From the NCBI RefSeq assembly GCF_037622515.1, contig NZ_JBBJCN010000003.1, positions 682,001-746,000 on the forward strand: a stretch of 64,000 nt of DNA, written 5' to 3'. Positions within the stretch are counted from its first letter, which is position 1. The number at the start of each line of letters is the position of its first letter. The notes under the pieces are model-generated. The model made no database searches and was not told where the DNA came from. It worked only from the letters and a program-made list of their open reading frames with translations. Made by a program: the position numbers and the translations under genes. Shown piece by piece: positions 24,610 to 34,710 of this stretch. Source of the stretch: Paradesertivirga superstes (GTDB taxonomy: Bacteria; Bacteroidota; Bacteroidia; Sphingobacteriales; Sphingobacteriaceae).

Positions 24610-25680
24610 TCAAAACAAATCCATCTGTTTTCCGCCAGTTGGCATAAAATACTTAAATTCCAATGAAGGCATCGATCTCCCTCCTAGAAACCTATTCACA
24701 GAAATTTTAAAAAGCTGATGTATACTCTCTGCAATTTTTCCATCTCCCCGCATTCTTCGTCCCCAGTTACTGTCATTTAATTTCCCTCCGTGACATTCAG
24801 CAATGGCATGTAAAACCTTCTCTGCTCTATCGGGATAAGCTTTATAAATCCAGTCGGTAAATATCTCGGCAATAGACCCATTTAACCGTATTAAAGTAAA
24901 CATAGCAGCTAAGGCACCTTCATTTGCTGCAGCATTAATTAAAGAAGGGATTTCGTCGCTATTTAAACCCGGAACAATCGGAGCAATCATTAATCTAACA
25001 GGTATTCCTGCTGAAGACAATTTATTGATAACCGTTAAACGACTTTTTGCGGTAACGGTACGCGGTTCCATTTTTTGTCTGAGACTTTCATTCAATGAAT
25101 TGATTGTAATTGCCACGTGCACAAGATTTAATTTTGCTAAATCCTGTAAAATATCAATATCTCTAACCACCAGATTATTTTTACTAATAATACTCACCGG
25201 ATGTTTATATTTTAAAAACACCTCGAGGAGTGACCGGGTTATTTTAAGCTTGCGCTCAATAGGCTGATAGCAATCCGTATTGCCCGATAACATTATTGTC
25301 TGTGGTTCATAGCCGCTTTTATTAAAGAATTTCTCGAGTAATTCAGCAGCGTTGCGTTTTACGATTATTTTGCGTTCAAAATCCAAACCTGCGCTAAAAC
25401 CCCAGTACTCATGAGCATTTCGAGCATAGCAATATAAACATCCATGTTCACATCCCTGATAAGGATTTATTGAATGCATAAATGATAAATCCGGGCTGTT
25501 AGAGACACTAACAATAGATTTAGGAAACTCTTCAAAGATTTGAGTATTTACATTTTCATGCATTTGCTCATCCAATCCTTCAATATGCTCGGTTATATAC
25601 CTCTGTTTTTGGAATTTATTATGCGTATTGATTTGCGCCCCGCGTCCTTTAAAATATTCACTGTTCTCTTCAAATGGCAT
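24610..25680 (-). CDS. PA0069-family radical SAM protein
   Basis: The protein binds a [4Fe-4S] cluster and SAM to make radicals; the substrate of this family is not known. The cluster motif is CEHGCLYCYARNAHEYW (CxxxCxxC). It follows SFMHSINPYQG, and FERKIIVKRNAAELLEKFF, typical of the PA0069/spore photolyase-like group, comes after. MLSGNTDCYQPIERKLKITR, VSIISKNNLVVRDIDIL and VRLMIAPIVPGLNSDEIP complete the barrel. I use the ATG at 25680 (356 residues); the in-frame TTG at 25686 adds only two residues. No neighbour suggests a substrate. Confidence 0.9.
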   Translation of the reverse strand: MPFEENSEYFKGRGAQINTHNKFQKQRYITEHIEGLDEQMHENVNTQIFEEFPKSIVSVSNSPDLSFMHSINPYQGCEHGCLYCYARNAHEYWGFSAGLDFERKIIVKRNAAELLEKFFNKSGYEPQTIMLSGNTDCYQPIERKLKITRSLLEVFLKYKHPVSIISKNNLVVRDIDILQDLAKLNLVHVAITINSLNESLRQKMEPRTVTAKSRLTVINKLSSAGIPVRLMIAPIVPGLNSDEIPSLINAAANEGALAAMFTLIRLNGSIAEIFTDWIYKAYPDRAEKVLHAIAECHGGKLNDSNWGRRMRGDGKIAESIHQLFKISVNRFLGGRSMPSLEFKYFMPTGGKQMDLF

Positions 25681-25850
25681 ATACAAAAATGCTAATTATT
25701 TTAGCATTTTTAAAATTCTAATTATACAATTTAAAGCTTTTAGTGAAAATCTATAGAGATCTGTCAGCAAATCTTAATTGACACCTATTTTGTTAATTCC
25801 TGCCGCTTAACTGGCCTGCCCCCGGACGTTATTTTAATATATTTTCAGCT

Positions 25851-26981
25851 CTAATTAATTTCAGTTTCCTTAAATACACCTAATTCTCTCTTGGCTTTTA
25901 CTAAAGCCGAACCAATCACCTGGTGCATATCATAATATCTGTACTCGGCCAATCGCCCCCCAAAAATCACATTTAATTCTCCTTTTGCCAAATCCTGATA
26001 CTTTTTAACGATTGCTGAGTTATTATCATCATTCACAGGATAATACGGCTCCAAGCCCTTTGACCCCTGTAGGGGATATTCTTTAGTTATTACCGTTTTT
26101 GGCTGGTTGCCGAATTCAAAATGTTTATGCTCATATACCCGGTTGTAGGGCGTTTCTGCATCCGTATAATTAAAGACAGCATTCCCTTGATAATTTTCCT
26201 GATCTAAGGTCTCCACTTCAAATCTCAGGCTTCGGTATTCAAGTTCACCGAACTGGTATCCAAAATATTCATCAATTTTTCCGGTAAACACAATTTTATG
26301 AGCCATATTGCTAAAGCTATCCCGGTCAGCAAAAAAGTCGGTATTTAAACGAACTTCTACACCTTTTAATAACCCTTCAACAATTTTGTTATATCCGCCA
26401 ACCGGGATTCCCTGATATTTATCGTTAAAATAGTTATTATCATAAGTAAATCGAACGGGCAGTCGTTTAATAATAAACGCCGGTAGTTCAGTAGCTTTTC
26501 TTCCCCATTGTTTTTCCGTATAATGTTTAATTAACTTTTCATATATATCCGGACCAACAAGTTTTAAAGCCTGCTCCTCCATGTTTTTAGGCTCCGTAAT
26601 TCCAAGATCCTGAATTTGTTCCGCTATTTTCTGCTTAGCTTCCTCAGGAGTTTTGGTGCCCCACAGGCGGTAAAATGTATTCATATTAAAAGGAAGATTG
26701 TACAACTCTCCTTTATAATTTGCCACCGGTGAGTTTGTATACCTGTTGAACTCGGTAAATTGGTTTACATAGTCCCATATTTCTTTGTCGTTTGTATGGA
26801 AGATATGGGCTCCATACCAATGGACGTTTATACCTTCCATTTCTTTACAGTAAACATTGCCTCCGGCATGTTCACGTTTATCAATTACCAGGCATTTTTT
26901 CCCGGCTTTGGTTGCTTCATGTGCAAAAACGGCCCCGAAAAGTCCGGAGCCTACAATTAGGTAGTCGTATGGGGTGGTCAT
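25851..26981 (-). CDS. glf: UDP-galactopyranose mutase Glf
   Basis: Glf is a flavoenzyme that converts UDP-galactopyranose to UDP-galactofuranose, a building block of O-antigens and capsules. The FAD site is YDYLIVGSGLFGAVFAHEA near the N-terminus, followed by CLVIDKREHAGGNVY and the substrate-site HWYGAHIFHTND. YTEKQWGRKATELP, FTGKIDEYFGYQFGELEYRSLRFE and the C-terminal GRLAEYRYYDMHQVIGSAL are family hallmarks. Its 376-residue length is standard. It lies at the edge of the glycosyltransferase locus, which suggests the surface glycan contains galactofuranose. Confidence 0.95.
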   Translation of the reverse strand: MTTPYDYLIVGSGLFGAVFAHEATKAGKKCLVIDKREHAGGNVYCKEMEGINVHWYGAHIFHTNDKEIWDYVNQFTEFNRYTNSPVANYKGELYNLPFNMNTFYRLWGTKTPEEAKQKIAEQIQDLGITEPKNMEEQALKLVGPDIYEKLIKHYTEKQWGRKATELPAFIIKRLPVRFTYDNNYFNDKYQGIPVGGYNKIVEGLLKGVEVRLNTDFFADRDSFSNMAHKIVFTGKIDEYFGYQFGELEYRSLRFEVETLDQENYQGNAVFNYTDAETPYNRVYEHKHFEFGNQPKTVITKEYPLQGSKGLEPYYPVNDDNNSAIVKKYQDLAKGELNVIFGGRLAEYRYYDMHQVIGSALVKAKRELGVFKETEIN

Positions 26982-27173
26982 TCGATTAGATAGCGTTAAT
27001 TTTAAGATTGATTTAGGTAACCACAGAAAAACGGTAAATTGCGGGGATTGTTTGAGGAGTAATTAAGTACTCATTCATTTCCGTAGTTCACGTAGTTCAT
27101 AACGACCCTATAAATAATGCGACGCTGAACAGAATGGTTAAAATTGTATAGGAATTTAAAAAGAACTTTATAT

Positions 27174-28043
27174 ATGATAAAGAAACTAAAAAGCTATCTA
27201 AAAAAAAACCGACATAATACCTCTGTTAAAATAAATATTGACAACTACACCCTAATCGCTCCAGCAACCCACAAAATTGAATTTTACCTAAATAAGTTCA
27301 AACACTATTCAAGAAACCTCGGCCGGATCGCGAAATATATCGAAGCAAAATACACTACCTATAGCATATTGGATATCGGTGCTAATATTGGGGATTCCGT
27401 AGCATTGTTGCGATCGGCAGGGGTCTTACAAACTGTTCATGCTGTAGAAGGAGAGCCATCGTACTATGAGATTCTTGAGCAGAATATTACACAATTTTCA
27501 GATTGTGTAGCTTACAACTGCTTTCTAGGAGAACACACTCAGCAGGAACAACTTAATATTTCTGCCGATGAGGGTACAGCAACACTACGTACAGACAGTA
27601 AGAAGTTAATTGATGTAGAAAAGCTGGATGATTTTATTCAGCATCATAGCTTAACTAATGTAAAACTACTGAAAATAGATACTGATGGATTTGATCTAAA
27701 AATATTAAGAGGTTCTTTTAGTTACCTTAGGCAATTAAAACCTGTGCTTTTTTTTGAATATGATGCATCTTACATAGAAGAGCAAGGAGATGACGCCATA
27801 AAAATATTTGATGATCTCGCTAAATTGGGCTATAAGAAAATATTATACTATGATAATTTTGGCAAATTTTTGCTGTCAATTACCACAAAGGATACATTAA
27901 CGATCAATCAGTTATATGATTACCTACCAAAAGGAGAAAGCGCCTTTTTTTACTACGATCTCTGTATATTTCATGAAGATGACGATAATCTGGCTGACGA
28001 GGTTATTCAGAAAGAGATGACATTTTTCACCGCTGAAAAATAG
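27174..28043 (+). CDS. FkbM-family methyltransferase
   Basis: FkbM enzymes are SAM-dependent O-methyltransferases, often acting on sugars of surface glycans. The SAM-binding motif is YSILDIGANIGDSVALLRSAG, followed by VHAVEGEPSYYEILEQNI. The family centre is VKLLKIDTDGFDLKILRGS with PVLFFEYDASY after it. I start at the ATG at 27174 (289 residues); the in-frame TTG at 27144 is rejected. The gene is divergent from glf and convergent with the GT9 gene, so it belongs physically to the glycan locus. It may methylate a sugar hydroxyl of that glycan. Confidence 0.87.
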   Translation: MIKKLKSYLKKNRHNTSVKINIDNYTLIAPATHKIEFYLNKFKHYSRNLGRIAKYIEAKYTTYSILDIGANIGDSVALLRSAGVLQTVHAVEGEPSYYEILEQNITQFSDCVAYNCFLGEHTQQEQLNISADEGTATLRTDSKKLIDVEKLDDFIQHHSLTNVKLLKIDTDGFDLKILRGSFSYLRQLKPVLFFEYDASYIEEQGDDAIKIFDDLAKLGYKKILYYDNFGKFLLSITTKDTLTINQLYDYLPKGESAFFYYDLCIFHEDDDNLADEVIQKEMTFFTAEK

Positions 28044-28048
28044 CCGAT

Positions 28049-29191
28049 CTAATGCATCGCATTACAATATTTTATTACGGAGGACCAAACTTCTTCCACA
28101 CCCACATTTGATATGCAAGGAAAAGGTTCAGAATCACTAGTTATATAATCACAACTCCAATTACAATTATAGCAGGGCATCTCCGAAAAAATGCATATTG
28201 GCTTACTTGCGAAGTACTCAGGGTAAGGTAGAAAACGTTTAAAGTGGCCGCCTCCAACTATCGCTACCACGGGAGTATCAGCGGCTATAGCAATATGCAC
28301 CGCATTCGTGTCGTTGGTTATTACAAAACATGAGCTTGCTATTAAATCTACAAAGTCCTTGAGAGAGGTAGCACCGGCTTTGTTTTTTATTCTTGGAGAT
28401 ATATTACTTCTAATTATATCCTCCGCTATGGGAACTTCCAATACGCCACCTCCTATTATGATTTGTTCATTGGTATTTAATAAAATACGATTAATGATTT
28501 CAATGAATTTATCCTTTTCCCAGTTCTTCTTCGCTGTACTTGATCCAGGAAATATTAATATGCCTTCTCGCTTCTTTTTATTTACAGGCACAGTAGGCTT
28601 TGCAAATGATAGCTCTGATCCTAGCAACCTCTCAAAAAAGTAGTGATTGAGTTCTGTTTCATGAACCAGGCTTACTGGTAAATTTATTAGGCTAGAGTAG
28701 AACTTATCCGTCTTACGTTTATATTTAGGGTCAAGTTCGCCGAAACTATTGTAAGCTACTGACTCTTTTCCCGCGGCAAATCCACACACCGCATTTCCCA
28801 TTAAAGTACGTGAATATGTAGATTGGATAACTACCTCATATTTTCTAGTAAACAACCTCCTCGCAAAATTAATTATTGTTAAAGGCTTTTCATAAAGCTT
28901 TTCAGGATCTATAAAGAAAAATTTGGATACAAATTGTGAATCATATTCCATTGCTAAATCTTTCCATTTACTATTCCCAACTAGTTCTAGATCGTAAGAA
29001 CTATACTTTTCCGATCTTTTTAATAGTTCTAAATAATTTCGAAATAAAATGTAATCACCAATTGCATCCAGCTTTACGACTAACAATCGCTTCCGGCTCT
29101 TTCTACATTTTGAAAAAAAACTAAAAAGCCAACTGAGTTTAAAAATCAGGAAACGTGTTAATCTGAATTTATTCCTATTCTGAATGTACAT
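28049..29191 (-). CDS. Glycosyltransferase family 9 (heptosyltransferase-like)
   Basis: GT9 enzymes add heptose or related sugars to the lipopolysaccharide core at the inner face of the inner membrane. The 380-residue product opens with a basic region, then RKRLLVVKLDAIGDYILFRNYLELL, the typical GT9 N-terminal motif. GILIFPGSSTAKKNWEKDKFIEII and SSCFVITNDTNAVHIAIAADTPVVAIVGGG are the donor-site motifs. A Cys-rich stretch near the C-terminus (CYNCNWSCDY) is also seen in other GT9-like proteins of glycan loci. Its ATG shares one base with the stop codon of the upstream gene. The transferred sugar cannot be told. Confidence 0.87.
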   Translation of the reverse strand: MYIQNRNKFRLTRFLIFKLSWLFSFFSKCRKSRKRLLVVKLDAIGDYILFRNYLELLKRSEKYSSYDLELVGNSKWKDLAMEYDSQFVSKFFFIDPEKLYEKPLTIINFARRLFTRKYEVVIQSTYSRTLMGNAVCGFAAGKESVAYNSFGELDPKYKRKTDKFYSSLINLPVSLVHETELNHYFFERLLGSELSFAKPTVPVNKKKREGILIFPGSSTAKKNWEKDKFIEIINRILLNTNEQIIIGGGVLEVPIAEDIIRSNISPRIKNKAGATSLKDFVDLIASSCFVITNDTNAVHIAIAADTPVVAIVGGGHFKRFLPYPEYFASKPICIFSEMPCYNCNWSCDYITSDSEPFPCISNVGVEEVWSSVIKYCNAMH

Positions 29192-30216
29192 TATTTTATT
29201 CTATAATTCAACTGAAACGTTTTTTGAATATCTATTTCAAATCTCTCTTCTTCCGCAAATAAAATACTCCTGTATTCATCAAAATCATGGACTGTTTCTT
29301 CATACTTATTCAGGCAATCATAAATCTTTTTAGTAATTGCTCCTATTTCTCTTAGATCCTTCTCAAACTTATATTGTTCAGGGATAGGCATATCCTCAGG
29401 ATATTTTGCAGAACCTTCTTTACCAATAATCAAACAACATTTCATAATACATGCTTCCCTTGGCATTCTCTCTTTTCCAGGATGGTACCCAAAATCAATG
29501 TAGACCTTGCTTCTGTTCATCCAATCAGCAATCTCTGATGGAGACATGTCAATTAAAGGAATCCAGGTTAAATCGGGACAATGGGAAATTACCGTTTGTA
29601 AGAACTTGTCATTTTTTTTTGGATTATATAAAATCAGGTCCTCCTTTATCGCTGCTTTGTCAGCCATTTTAAAAAATGTCTGATTCATATAATCAGATAT
29701 TCTTCCATCTGGATTTATCCCGTTTTCGAGTAAATGAACCTGAGAGAAATAGGAATGAGCAATATGATATAATTTCCTCTTCTTTAACTCTTTAAATGTG
29801 CCAAACTTAACAGGATTATATAATAACCTGATCCAATAAATTGGCTTTCTTTTTGCCCTCCGGATTTGAGGGATTAAAATTTTATAATAATTAGTAACAC
29901 TTAGCCACCAGATTGCTTTTCTAACTTCGCTGAATGATATATCAAAGACAGGGTCTAAATAAGTTTCAGGCAAGATTATTAGATTTTCTACCCTGTTTTC
30001 AATTTCATTAACGATAACAGTATTGTAGTTCTTATAAAATGGGTGCACGGGATTTGCCGTTTTATTATTATCCGGAAAAAGATAATACATAAAAACATGC
30101 TTATGTCCTATTAACTTCAAATGATACGCAAGTTGATGTAAAGCTTCCGGGCCTCCCGTTGCAAAGTTAGCGGTGCAAAAGATATAAATTTTAGAATCAG
30201 GATATAAAGGAATCAT
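29191..30216 (-). CDS. Putative GT-B glycosyltransferase, unclassified
   Basis: The 341-residue product shows only faint family signals. YIFCTANFATGGPEALHQLAYHLKLIGH near the N-terminus resembles the donor-free domain of GT4 enzymes. DMSPSEIADWMNRSKVYIDFGYHPGKERMPREACIMKCCLIIGKEGSA resembles the GT-B E-x7-E region, with E at the PREA position. The middle (residues 85-165) is basic and aromatic and could lie on the membrane. Its position between a GT2 and a GT9, with four-base and one-base overlaps, strongly suggests a part in the same glycan pathway. Donor and acceptor are unknown. Confidence 0.65.
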   Translation of the reverse strand: MIPLYPDSKIYIFCTANFATGGPEALHQLAYHLKLIGHKHVFMYYLFPDNNKTANPVHPFYKNYNTVIVNEIENRVENLIILPETYLDPVFDISFSEVRKAIWWLSVTNYYKILIPQIRRAKRKPIYWIRLLYNPVKFGTFKELKKRKLYHIAHSYFSQVHLLENGINPDGRISDYMNQTFFKMADKAAIKEDLILYNPKKNDKFLQTVISHCPDLTWIPLIDMSPSEIADWMNRSKVYIDFGYHPGKERMPREACIMKCCLIIGKEGSAKYPEDMPIPEQYKFEKDLREIGAITKKIYDCLNKYEETVHDFDEYRSILFAEEERFEIDIQKTFQLNYRIK

Positions 30217-30983
30217 AGACGAGGCGTTGATATTAAGAATTTCAACTTAGTACTTATCCTTTTTTTAAAATTCCAGATCCGATATTTCATTAAAGTATAA
30301 AAGCCCAAATTATCTCTGATTAAACTTTCTTTGTCCTCAATAAAAGCTTTATCCCCAACCTGAGATGAAAATCCGCCGTCGGCGTGATCAGCGATATCCA
30401 AATCGTAATAATGAAACTTAAAATCTGGATCCCCCTTACATTGGATGTTTAAATAATAATCTGAACATACCGGATACTTGAGCTTATAACTATATTTTTC
30501 GAAAACTCTTTTGGGATAGAATATGCTTTGATGACAGATATTAAACTTCGATAGCGCAATCGAGGTTGCCTTGCTAATTATTTTCTTCCCATTATGAATT
30601 ACATTCCCATAATAAATTGTATCATGCATCTGCAGATTTGATTTCATAATGGAAAAATCCTCTAACAAATTATCGTCAACCCCTAAAAACAATAACCACT
30701 GGCCTCTACTTAATTGGGTCGCCTTGTTCATAGCATCATAAATTCCTTTGTCCGGTTCGCTTATCCAATAATCTATAATCTTTTGATCTGCTTGTAAAAG
30801 CTCGCAGGTTTGATCGGTACTACCCCCATCTACTATTACCAACTCTACTTCATCACTAAGAAAACTATCTATATCCTTAAGGAATTTCTCTAAGTAACCT
30901 CCTGCATTTTTTATGACTGTTATTATTGACACGGCAGGCTCAGGAGATAACGGCATTAACAGTCTCTTTCCTCCATCTATCAT
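30213..30983 (-). CDS. Glycosyltransferase family 2
   Basis: This is a GT-A fold inverting enzyme of 256 residues. AVSIITVIKNAGGYLEKFLKDI opens the nucleotide-binding domain. ELVIVDGGSTDQTCELL carries the first Asp, ISEPDKGIYDAMNKATQLSRGQWLLFLGVDD gives the second Asp motif, and KFNICHQSIFYPKRVFEKY is typical of the colanic-acid WcaA/WcaE-like subgroup. The gene overlaps the next one by four bases and lies 12 bases after the ABC exporter gene, so all are in one operon. The sugar is unknown. Confidence 0.88.
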   Translation of the reverse strand: MIDGGKRLLMPLSPEPAVSIITVIKNAGGYLEKFLKDIDSFLSDEVELVIVDGGSTDQTCELLQADQKIIDYWISEPDKGIYDAMNKATQLSRGQWLLFLGVDDNLLEDFSIMKSNLQMHDTIYYGNVIHNGKKIISKATSIALSKFNICHQSIFYPKRVFEKYSYKLKYPVCSDYYLNIQCKGDPDFKFHYYDLDIADHADGGFSSQVGDKAFIEDKESLIRDNLGFYTLMKYRIWNFKKRISTKLKFLISTPRL

Positions 30984-30995
30984 AATTCGAGTATT

Positions 30996-32816
30996 TTAGT
31001 CAACAAAGGTCTGCATATCAATTAATCGACGGTACAGGCCATTTAACTCTATTAACTGTGTATGTGAACCTTGTTCTATCACTTTTCCTGCTTCGAGAAC
31101 AATTATTTTATCAGCGCCTTGTATGGTGCTTAACCGGTGTGCAATAATAAGTGTCGTACGATTTTTCATTAATTTGTTAAGTGCATCCTGAACCAGTTTT
31201 TCAGATTCTGTATCTAACGCCGATGTGGCTTCATCTAACAACAGAATCGACGGATTCTTTAAGACAGCCCTTGCTATATTAATCCGCTGCTTCTGTCCGC
31301 CAGAAAGTTTCATACCGCGATCACCGATGTTGGTCTGATAGCCATTTTCTGTTTTAAGAATAAAGTCATGGGCATTAGCAATTTTAGATGCTCTTTCTAC
31401 TTCTTCAACACTGGCATCAGGCTTGCCAAAACAAATATTATTAAATATAGTATCATTGAACAGGATTGATTCCTGATTTACAAAACCGATTTGATCTCTT
31501 AGTGATATCGATTGAATTTCTTTAATATCTATTCCATCAAAACATACAATTCCCGATTGCGGTTCATTAAATCTTGGAATCAGATCCATTAAAGTAGACT
31601 TCCCGCCGCCCGAAGGACCAACTAATGCAACTGTTTGTCCTTTTGGAATCTCTATGGAAATTCGATCTAAAATCAATTTGTCTGAATAGGAAAACGAAAC
31701 ATTCTGGAAAGTTATCTTGTCTGTAAAACCATTAATAATGATTGCATCGGGAGAATCCTCTATAGCTGGTTTAGTATCTATAACCTCTAATACCCGTTCA
31801 CCGGCTGCAATTCCTGAATGAATATTACTAAATGAATCGGTTATTGCCTTTGCAGGACGTAAAACCTGAGAAAAGAGAATGATATATGCGATAAATGCGG
31901 GAGCATCCAGGTTCGATTCTCCCGATAAAATCAGGGATCCTCCATAGAGAACTATTCCTGCCACCATGGAAACTCCTAAGAATTCAGACACTGGCGATGC
32001 AAGCTGTTGTCGCCTGGCCATAGACTTTGTTAGACGGGTATAATACCTATTTTCATTGTAAAACCTTTTCTTTATATATTCAGTCGCATTAAAAGCTTTT
32101 ATTATTTTAATCCCGGTTAACGCTTCATCTAAAAACCCAATCATTAATCCCAGAGATCGCTGAGAACTTGCAGCCTGGCTTTTTAATCTTTTAACAATCC
32201 TGGAGATCACAAATCCTGACACGGGGAATATTAAGAGGGAATAAAATGTGAGTTCCACAGAAATATTAAATAGAACTGTTAAATAGACAATTAGAGTAAC
32301 AGGCTCTTTAAACACGACTTGCAATGTGCTGGTTACAGAGAACTGAACAACCTGTACATCCGAAGAAACCTTGGAAATAATATCTCCCTTACGCTCATTG
32401 CTAAAATAGCCTAAATGCAGGTCCATAATATTACGAAATATAGCATTACGAAAATTCAGGAGAGTATGAGCCCTTAAATCTTCCATCACCTTTTGGGAAA
32501 AGTAACGGAAAATATTGGTTAGAAAATTAGCGAAAATCAGAATAGCACAAACAGCCTTTAACGCATTCGACCTGCCATACTCTGATGTAACAATATTTAA
32601 GTAGTACTTAAAATTAGCCATCAAATCCCATTGATCAGGCTTTGTCAATATCAAATCCTTCGAATTTTCAGGGGCTAATAAGGCCTGTAAAAGTGGCGCT
32701 AGTAATGCGAAATTCAATGTATTAAAAAGAACAAATAAGAGGGTAGTAATTATATAAGGAATCGCGAATTTCTCTATAGGTTTCGCGAAGGATAATAGCC
32801 TGAAGTATGTTTTCAT
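30996..32816 (-). CDS. MsbA-like ABC exporter (fused membrane and ATPase domains)
   Basis: The 606-residue half-transporter has six membrane helices in the first 320 residues and one ATPase domain after that. The nucleotide-binding site includes Walker A GPSGGGKST, Q-loop FVNQESILFNDTIFNNI, signature LSGGQKQR, Walker B SILLLDEATSALD and switch IIAHRLSTI. Such type IV exporters flip lipid A, lipid-linked oligosaccharides or related glycolipids across the inner membrane. It is embedded among glycosyltransferase genes, so it likely flips the glycolipid they build. Whether it is the housekeeping lipid A flippase cannot be decided here. Confidence 0.9.
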   Translation of the reverse strand: MKTYFRLLSFAKPIEKFAIPYIITTLLFVLFNTLNFALLAPLLQALLAPENSKDLILTKPDQWDLMANFKYYLNIVTSEYGRSNALKAVCAILIFANFLTNIFRYFSQKVMEDLRAHTLLNFRNAIFRNIMDLHLGYFSNERKGDIISKVSSDVQVVQFSVTSTLQVVFKEPVTLIVYLTVLFNISVELTFYSLLIFPVSGFVISRIVKRLKSQAASSQRSLGLMIGFLDEALTGIKIIKAFNATEYIKKRFYNENRYYTRLTKSMARRQQLASPVSEFLGVSMVAGIVLYGGSLILSGESNLDAPAFIAYIILFSQVLRPAKAITDSFSNIHSGIAAGERVLEVIDTKPAIEDSPDAIIINGFTDKITFQNVSFSYSDKLILDRISIEIPKGQTVALVGPSGGGKSTLMDLIPRFNEPQSGIVCFDGIDIKEIQSISLRDQIGFVNQESILFNDTIFNNICFGKPDASVEEVERASKIANAHDFILKTENGYQTNIGDRGMKLSGGQKQRINIARAVLKNPSILLLDEATSALDTESEKLVQDALNKLMKNRTTLIIAHRLSTIQGADKIIVLEAGKVIEQGSHTQLIELNGLYRRLIDMQTFVD

Positions 32817-32901
32817 TAAATCGTAAAGTTAAATCTATTGCACCGATTATTATAATTTTATCGATGTCCAATAATTAATGGCAAAAAAATTAGTAAAGTA
32901 G

Positions 32902-33711
32902 CTATTTCTTTAGATGATAGCCTTTTTTAGGTTTAAAAATCTTATAATATTGACGGGCAAGGAATAGAAGAAGAGCTGTATTATAAGCACTGGAACTTAA
33001 TGAATTTCCTGAAATATAAAAACGGGTTATGGTGGTGGACATAAATCTGCTCTTAAAGGCGCTCCGATATTTTTTCTTTAAAGCGGTTCGCATTTTATAA
33101 AAGCCTTTATCTGGATTTCCATCGCTTTTATGAAGTACGTTGAAGTCTATTATGTAGGAGTTAAACCCTAAAATATCTGCGATGAGACAGATGTCTGTTC
33201 CATATAAATGAAATCCTTGTAAGTCTGAGGATAAGGCCAGATTCGCCTCATTTTTGACCAGGATGAAATTCTCATCAGAACTAATCGACTTTAAGGGTAA
33301 CTTTGTCTCAATAAGTCTGTGCCCCGTTTTTTGTGTAACATGCATGGCTACATGTTTCAAATTTATCCCTCCGGCATTCGCTAAAATCCCCCAATGAGGA
33401 TCCAAAGCGTCCATTTCCTCGATCCTCTTCTCTAAAACAGAAATATTATCATCATGAAGTAAAATATCTTGGTGACAGAGAATAATATATCTTCCTTCTG
33501 CCTCCTGTAAAAAGCGGTTTATCCCACCAAAGGCATCGAACACATTTTCCTTCGAATTATCAGCATACAAAAACTCACAAAATTCTTCCGTAAATCCAGC
33601 ATCGATAAATGAGGTAACCATTTCATTATACTCTAACATGTTTGTCACAAGAGTGCAAATGGAATATTTATACCTGTAGTGCGGCCGTGTTTTTATACTT
33701 CTTGGTGGCAT
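32902..33711 (-). CDS. GT2-like glycosyltransferase
   Basis: The 269-residue product has a GT-A-like layout: YKYSICTLVTNMLEYNEMVTSFIDAGF, then FLYADNSKENVFDAFGGINRFLQEAEGRYIILCHQDILLHDDNI with the DxD-like HQD replacing the usual DDD. Near the end, LSSDLQGFHLYGTDICLIADILGF and VLHKSDGNPDKGFYKM match the acceptor region of this subgroup. The N-terminus is basic and no membrane segment is seen. It lies 8 bases after the next GT2 gene in the operon. It is clearly related to GT2, but the donor sugar is unknown. Confidence 0.75.
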   Translation of the reverse strand: MPPRSIKTRPHYRYKYSICTLVTNMLEYNEMVTSFIDAGFTEEFCEFLYADNSKENVFDAFGGINRFLQEAEGRYIILCHQDILLHDDNISVLEKRIEEMDALDPHWGILANAGGINLKHVAMHVTQKTGHRLIETKLPLKSISSDENFILVKNEANLALSSDLQGFHLYGTDICLIADILGFNSYIIDFNVLHKSDGNPDKGFYKMRTALKKKYRSAFKSRFMSTTITRFYISGNSLSSSAYNTALLLFLARQYYKIFKPKKGYHLKK

Positions 33712-33719
33712 TAGTGCGA

Positions 33720-34709
33720 TTAATTAAGTCGAATGACCTCTTTCCCTTTTAATGAATCATTAATGATCTTAACAATATTTAGCAATGTTATTTCTTTTCC
33801 TCTCGACATCATTTGAGTCCTTAATTCCCTTTTACTTTTTTTAATCTCTTTAATATTCGAAAGCAAGTCGTTGTAGCTGTTCCACATCCATAAATTACCC
33901 GCTAACAACCTAGGAAACAGGTCGATAAAAGTTATTTGAAGAATCCAAAATACTAAAGAAACGCCACTTAAATGAATTGCATGTACAAAAAACCGGTTAC
34001 GGTAATAAATTCGTTTAACCCATTGAGGCGTTTTATAATTATTTGTACTGGCCGAGGCTTTATGTCTGCATACCGACTGGTGCTCATAATAGCATTTCCA
34101 ACCTAAGCGCCACGCCCTTAAACTCAGCTCAAGATCTTCGCCATAAAAAGGAGAGAACAATTCATTAAAGCCTCCAATCTGCTTAAGTTTTTTCGCATCA
34201 ATCAGAGCATTGGCACCAGACAAATAAAATGAATAGTTCTTATTTTCAGGATCGAGGGTGTAATAAAACTCTGTTTTTATTTTAAAGCCGTGAAATTTGG
34301 GAATTCTTGCAGCATCCTGAATTCTATCACCTTCCATATCAATAATCCTCCCCATCACACCGAAAGTATCCGACTCTGCAAAGTATTTCCACTGCGGTTC
34401 AAAATAGTCCGGACTAAGTTTCACATCTGAATTTAACAGAAGTATAAGCTCATTTTCAGAAATAGTTATTCCTTGATTACAAGAGTAAGAAAATCCTCTA
34501 TTTGCTTCGTTAATCAGCAATTTAACTTCCGGATAGGCTGACTTTATAAATGCTACTGAATCATCTGTGGAACAATCGTCAACAATGATAAGCTCAAACT
34601 TTACCCCAGCTTTGCTAATAGCCTCAAAAGTATATGGAAGATACTCCTCTAATAAATTCCTTCCGTTATAATTAGGAATTATTATAGAAATACTTTTCTT
34701 ATAAATCAT
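33720..34709 (-). CDS. Glycosyltransferase family 2 (rhamnosyl-like subgroup)
   Basis: The 329-residue enzyme has ISIIIPNYNGRNLLEEYLP, LIIVDDCSTDDSV with the first Asp pair, NRGFSYSCNQGI, LILLLNSDVKLSPDYF with the DxD equivalent and FNELFSPFYGEDLELSLRAWRLGW, the ED motif that supplies the catalytic base. This order matches the WbbL/RfbN-like branch. A hydrophobic stretch near residues 250-270 (SLVFWILQITFIDLF) may anchor it to the inner membrane. It sits one base from the next gene and is part of the glycan operon. Confidence 0.88.
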   Translation of the reverse strand: MIYKKSISIIIPNYNGRNLLEEYLPYTFEAISKAGVKFELIIVDDCSTDDSVAFIKSAYPEVKLLINEANRGFSYSCNQGITISENELILLLNSDVKLSPDYFEPQWKYFAESDTFGVMGRIIDMEGDRIQDAARIPKFHGFKIKTEFYYTLDPENKNYSFYLSGANALIDAKKLKQIGGFNELFSPFYGEDLELSLRAWRLGWKCYYEHQSVCRHKASASTNNYKTPQWVKRIYYRNRFFVHAIHLSGVSLVFWILQITFIDLFPRLLAGNLWMWNSYNDLLSNIKEIKKSKRELRTQMMSRGKEITLLNIVKIINDSLKGKEVIRLN

Positions 34710-34710
34710 C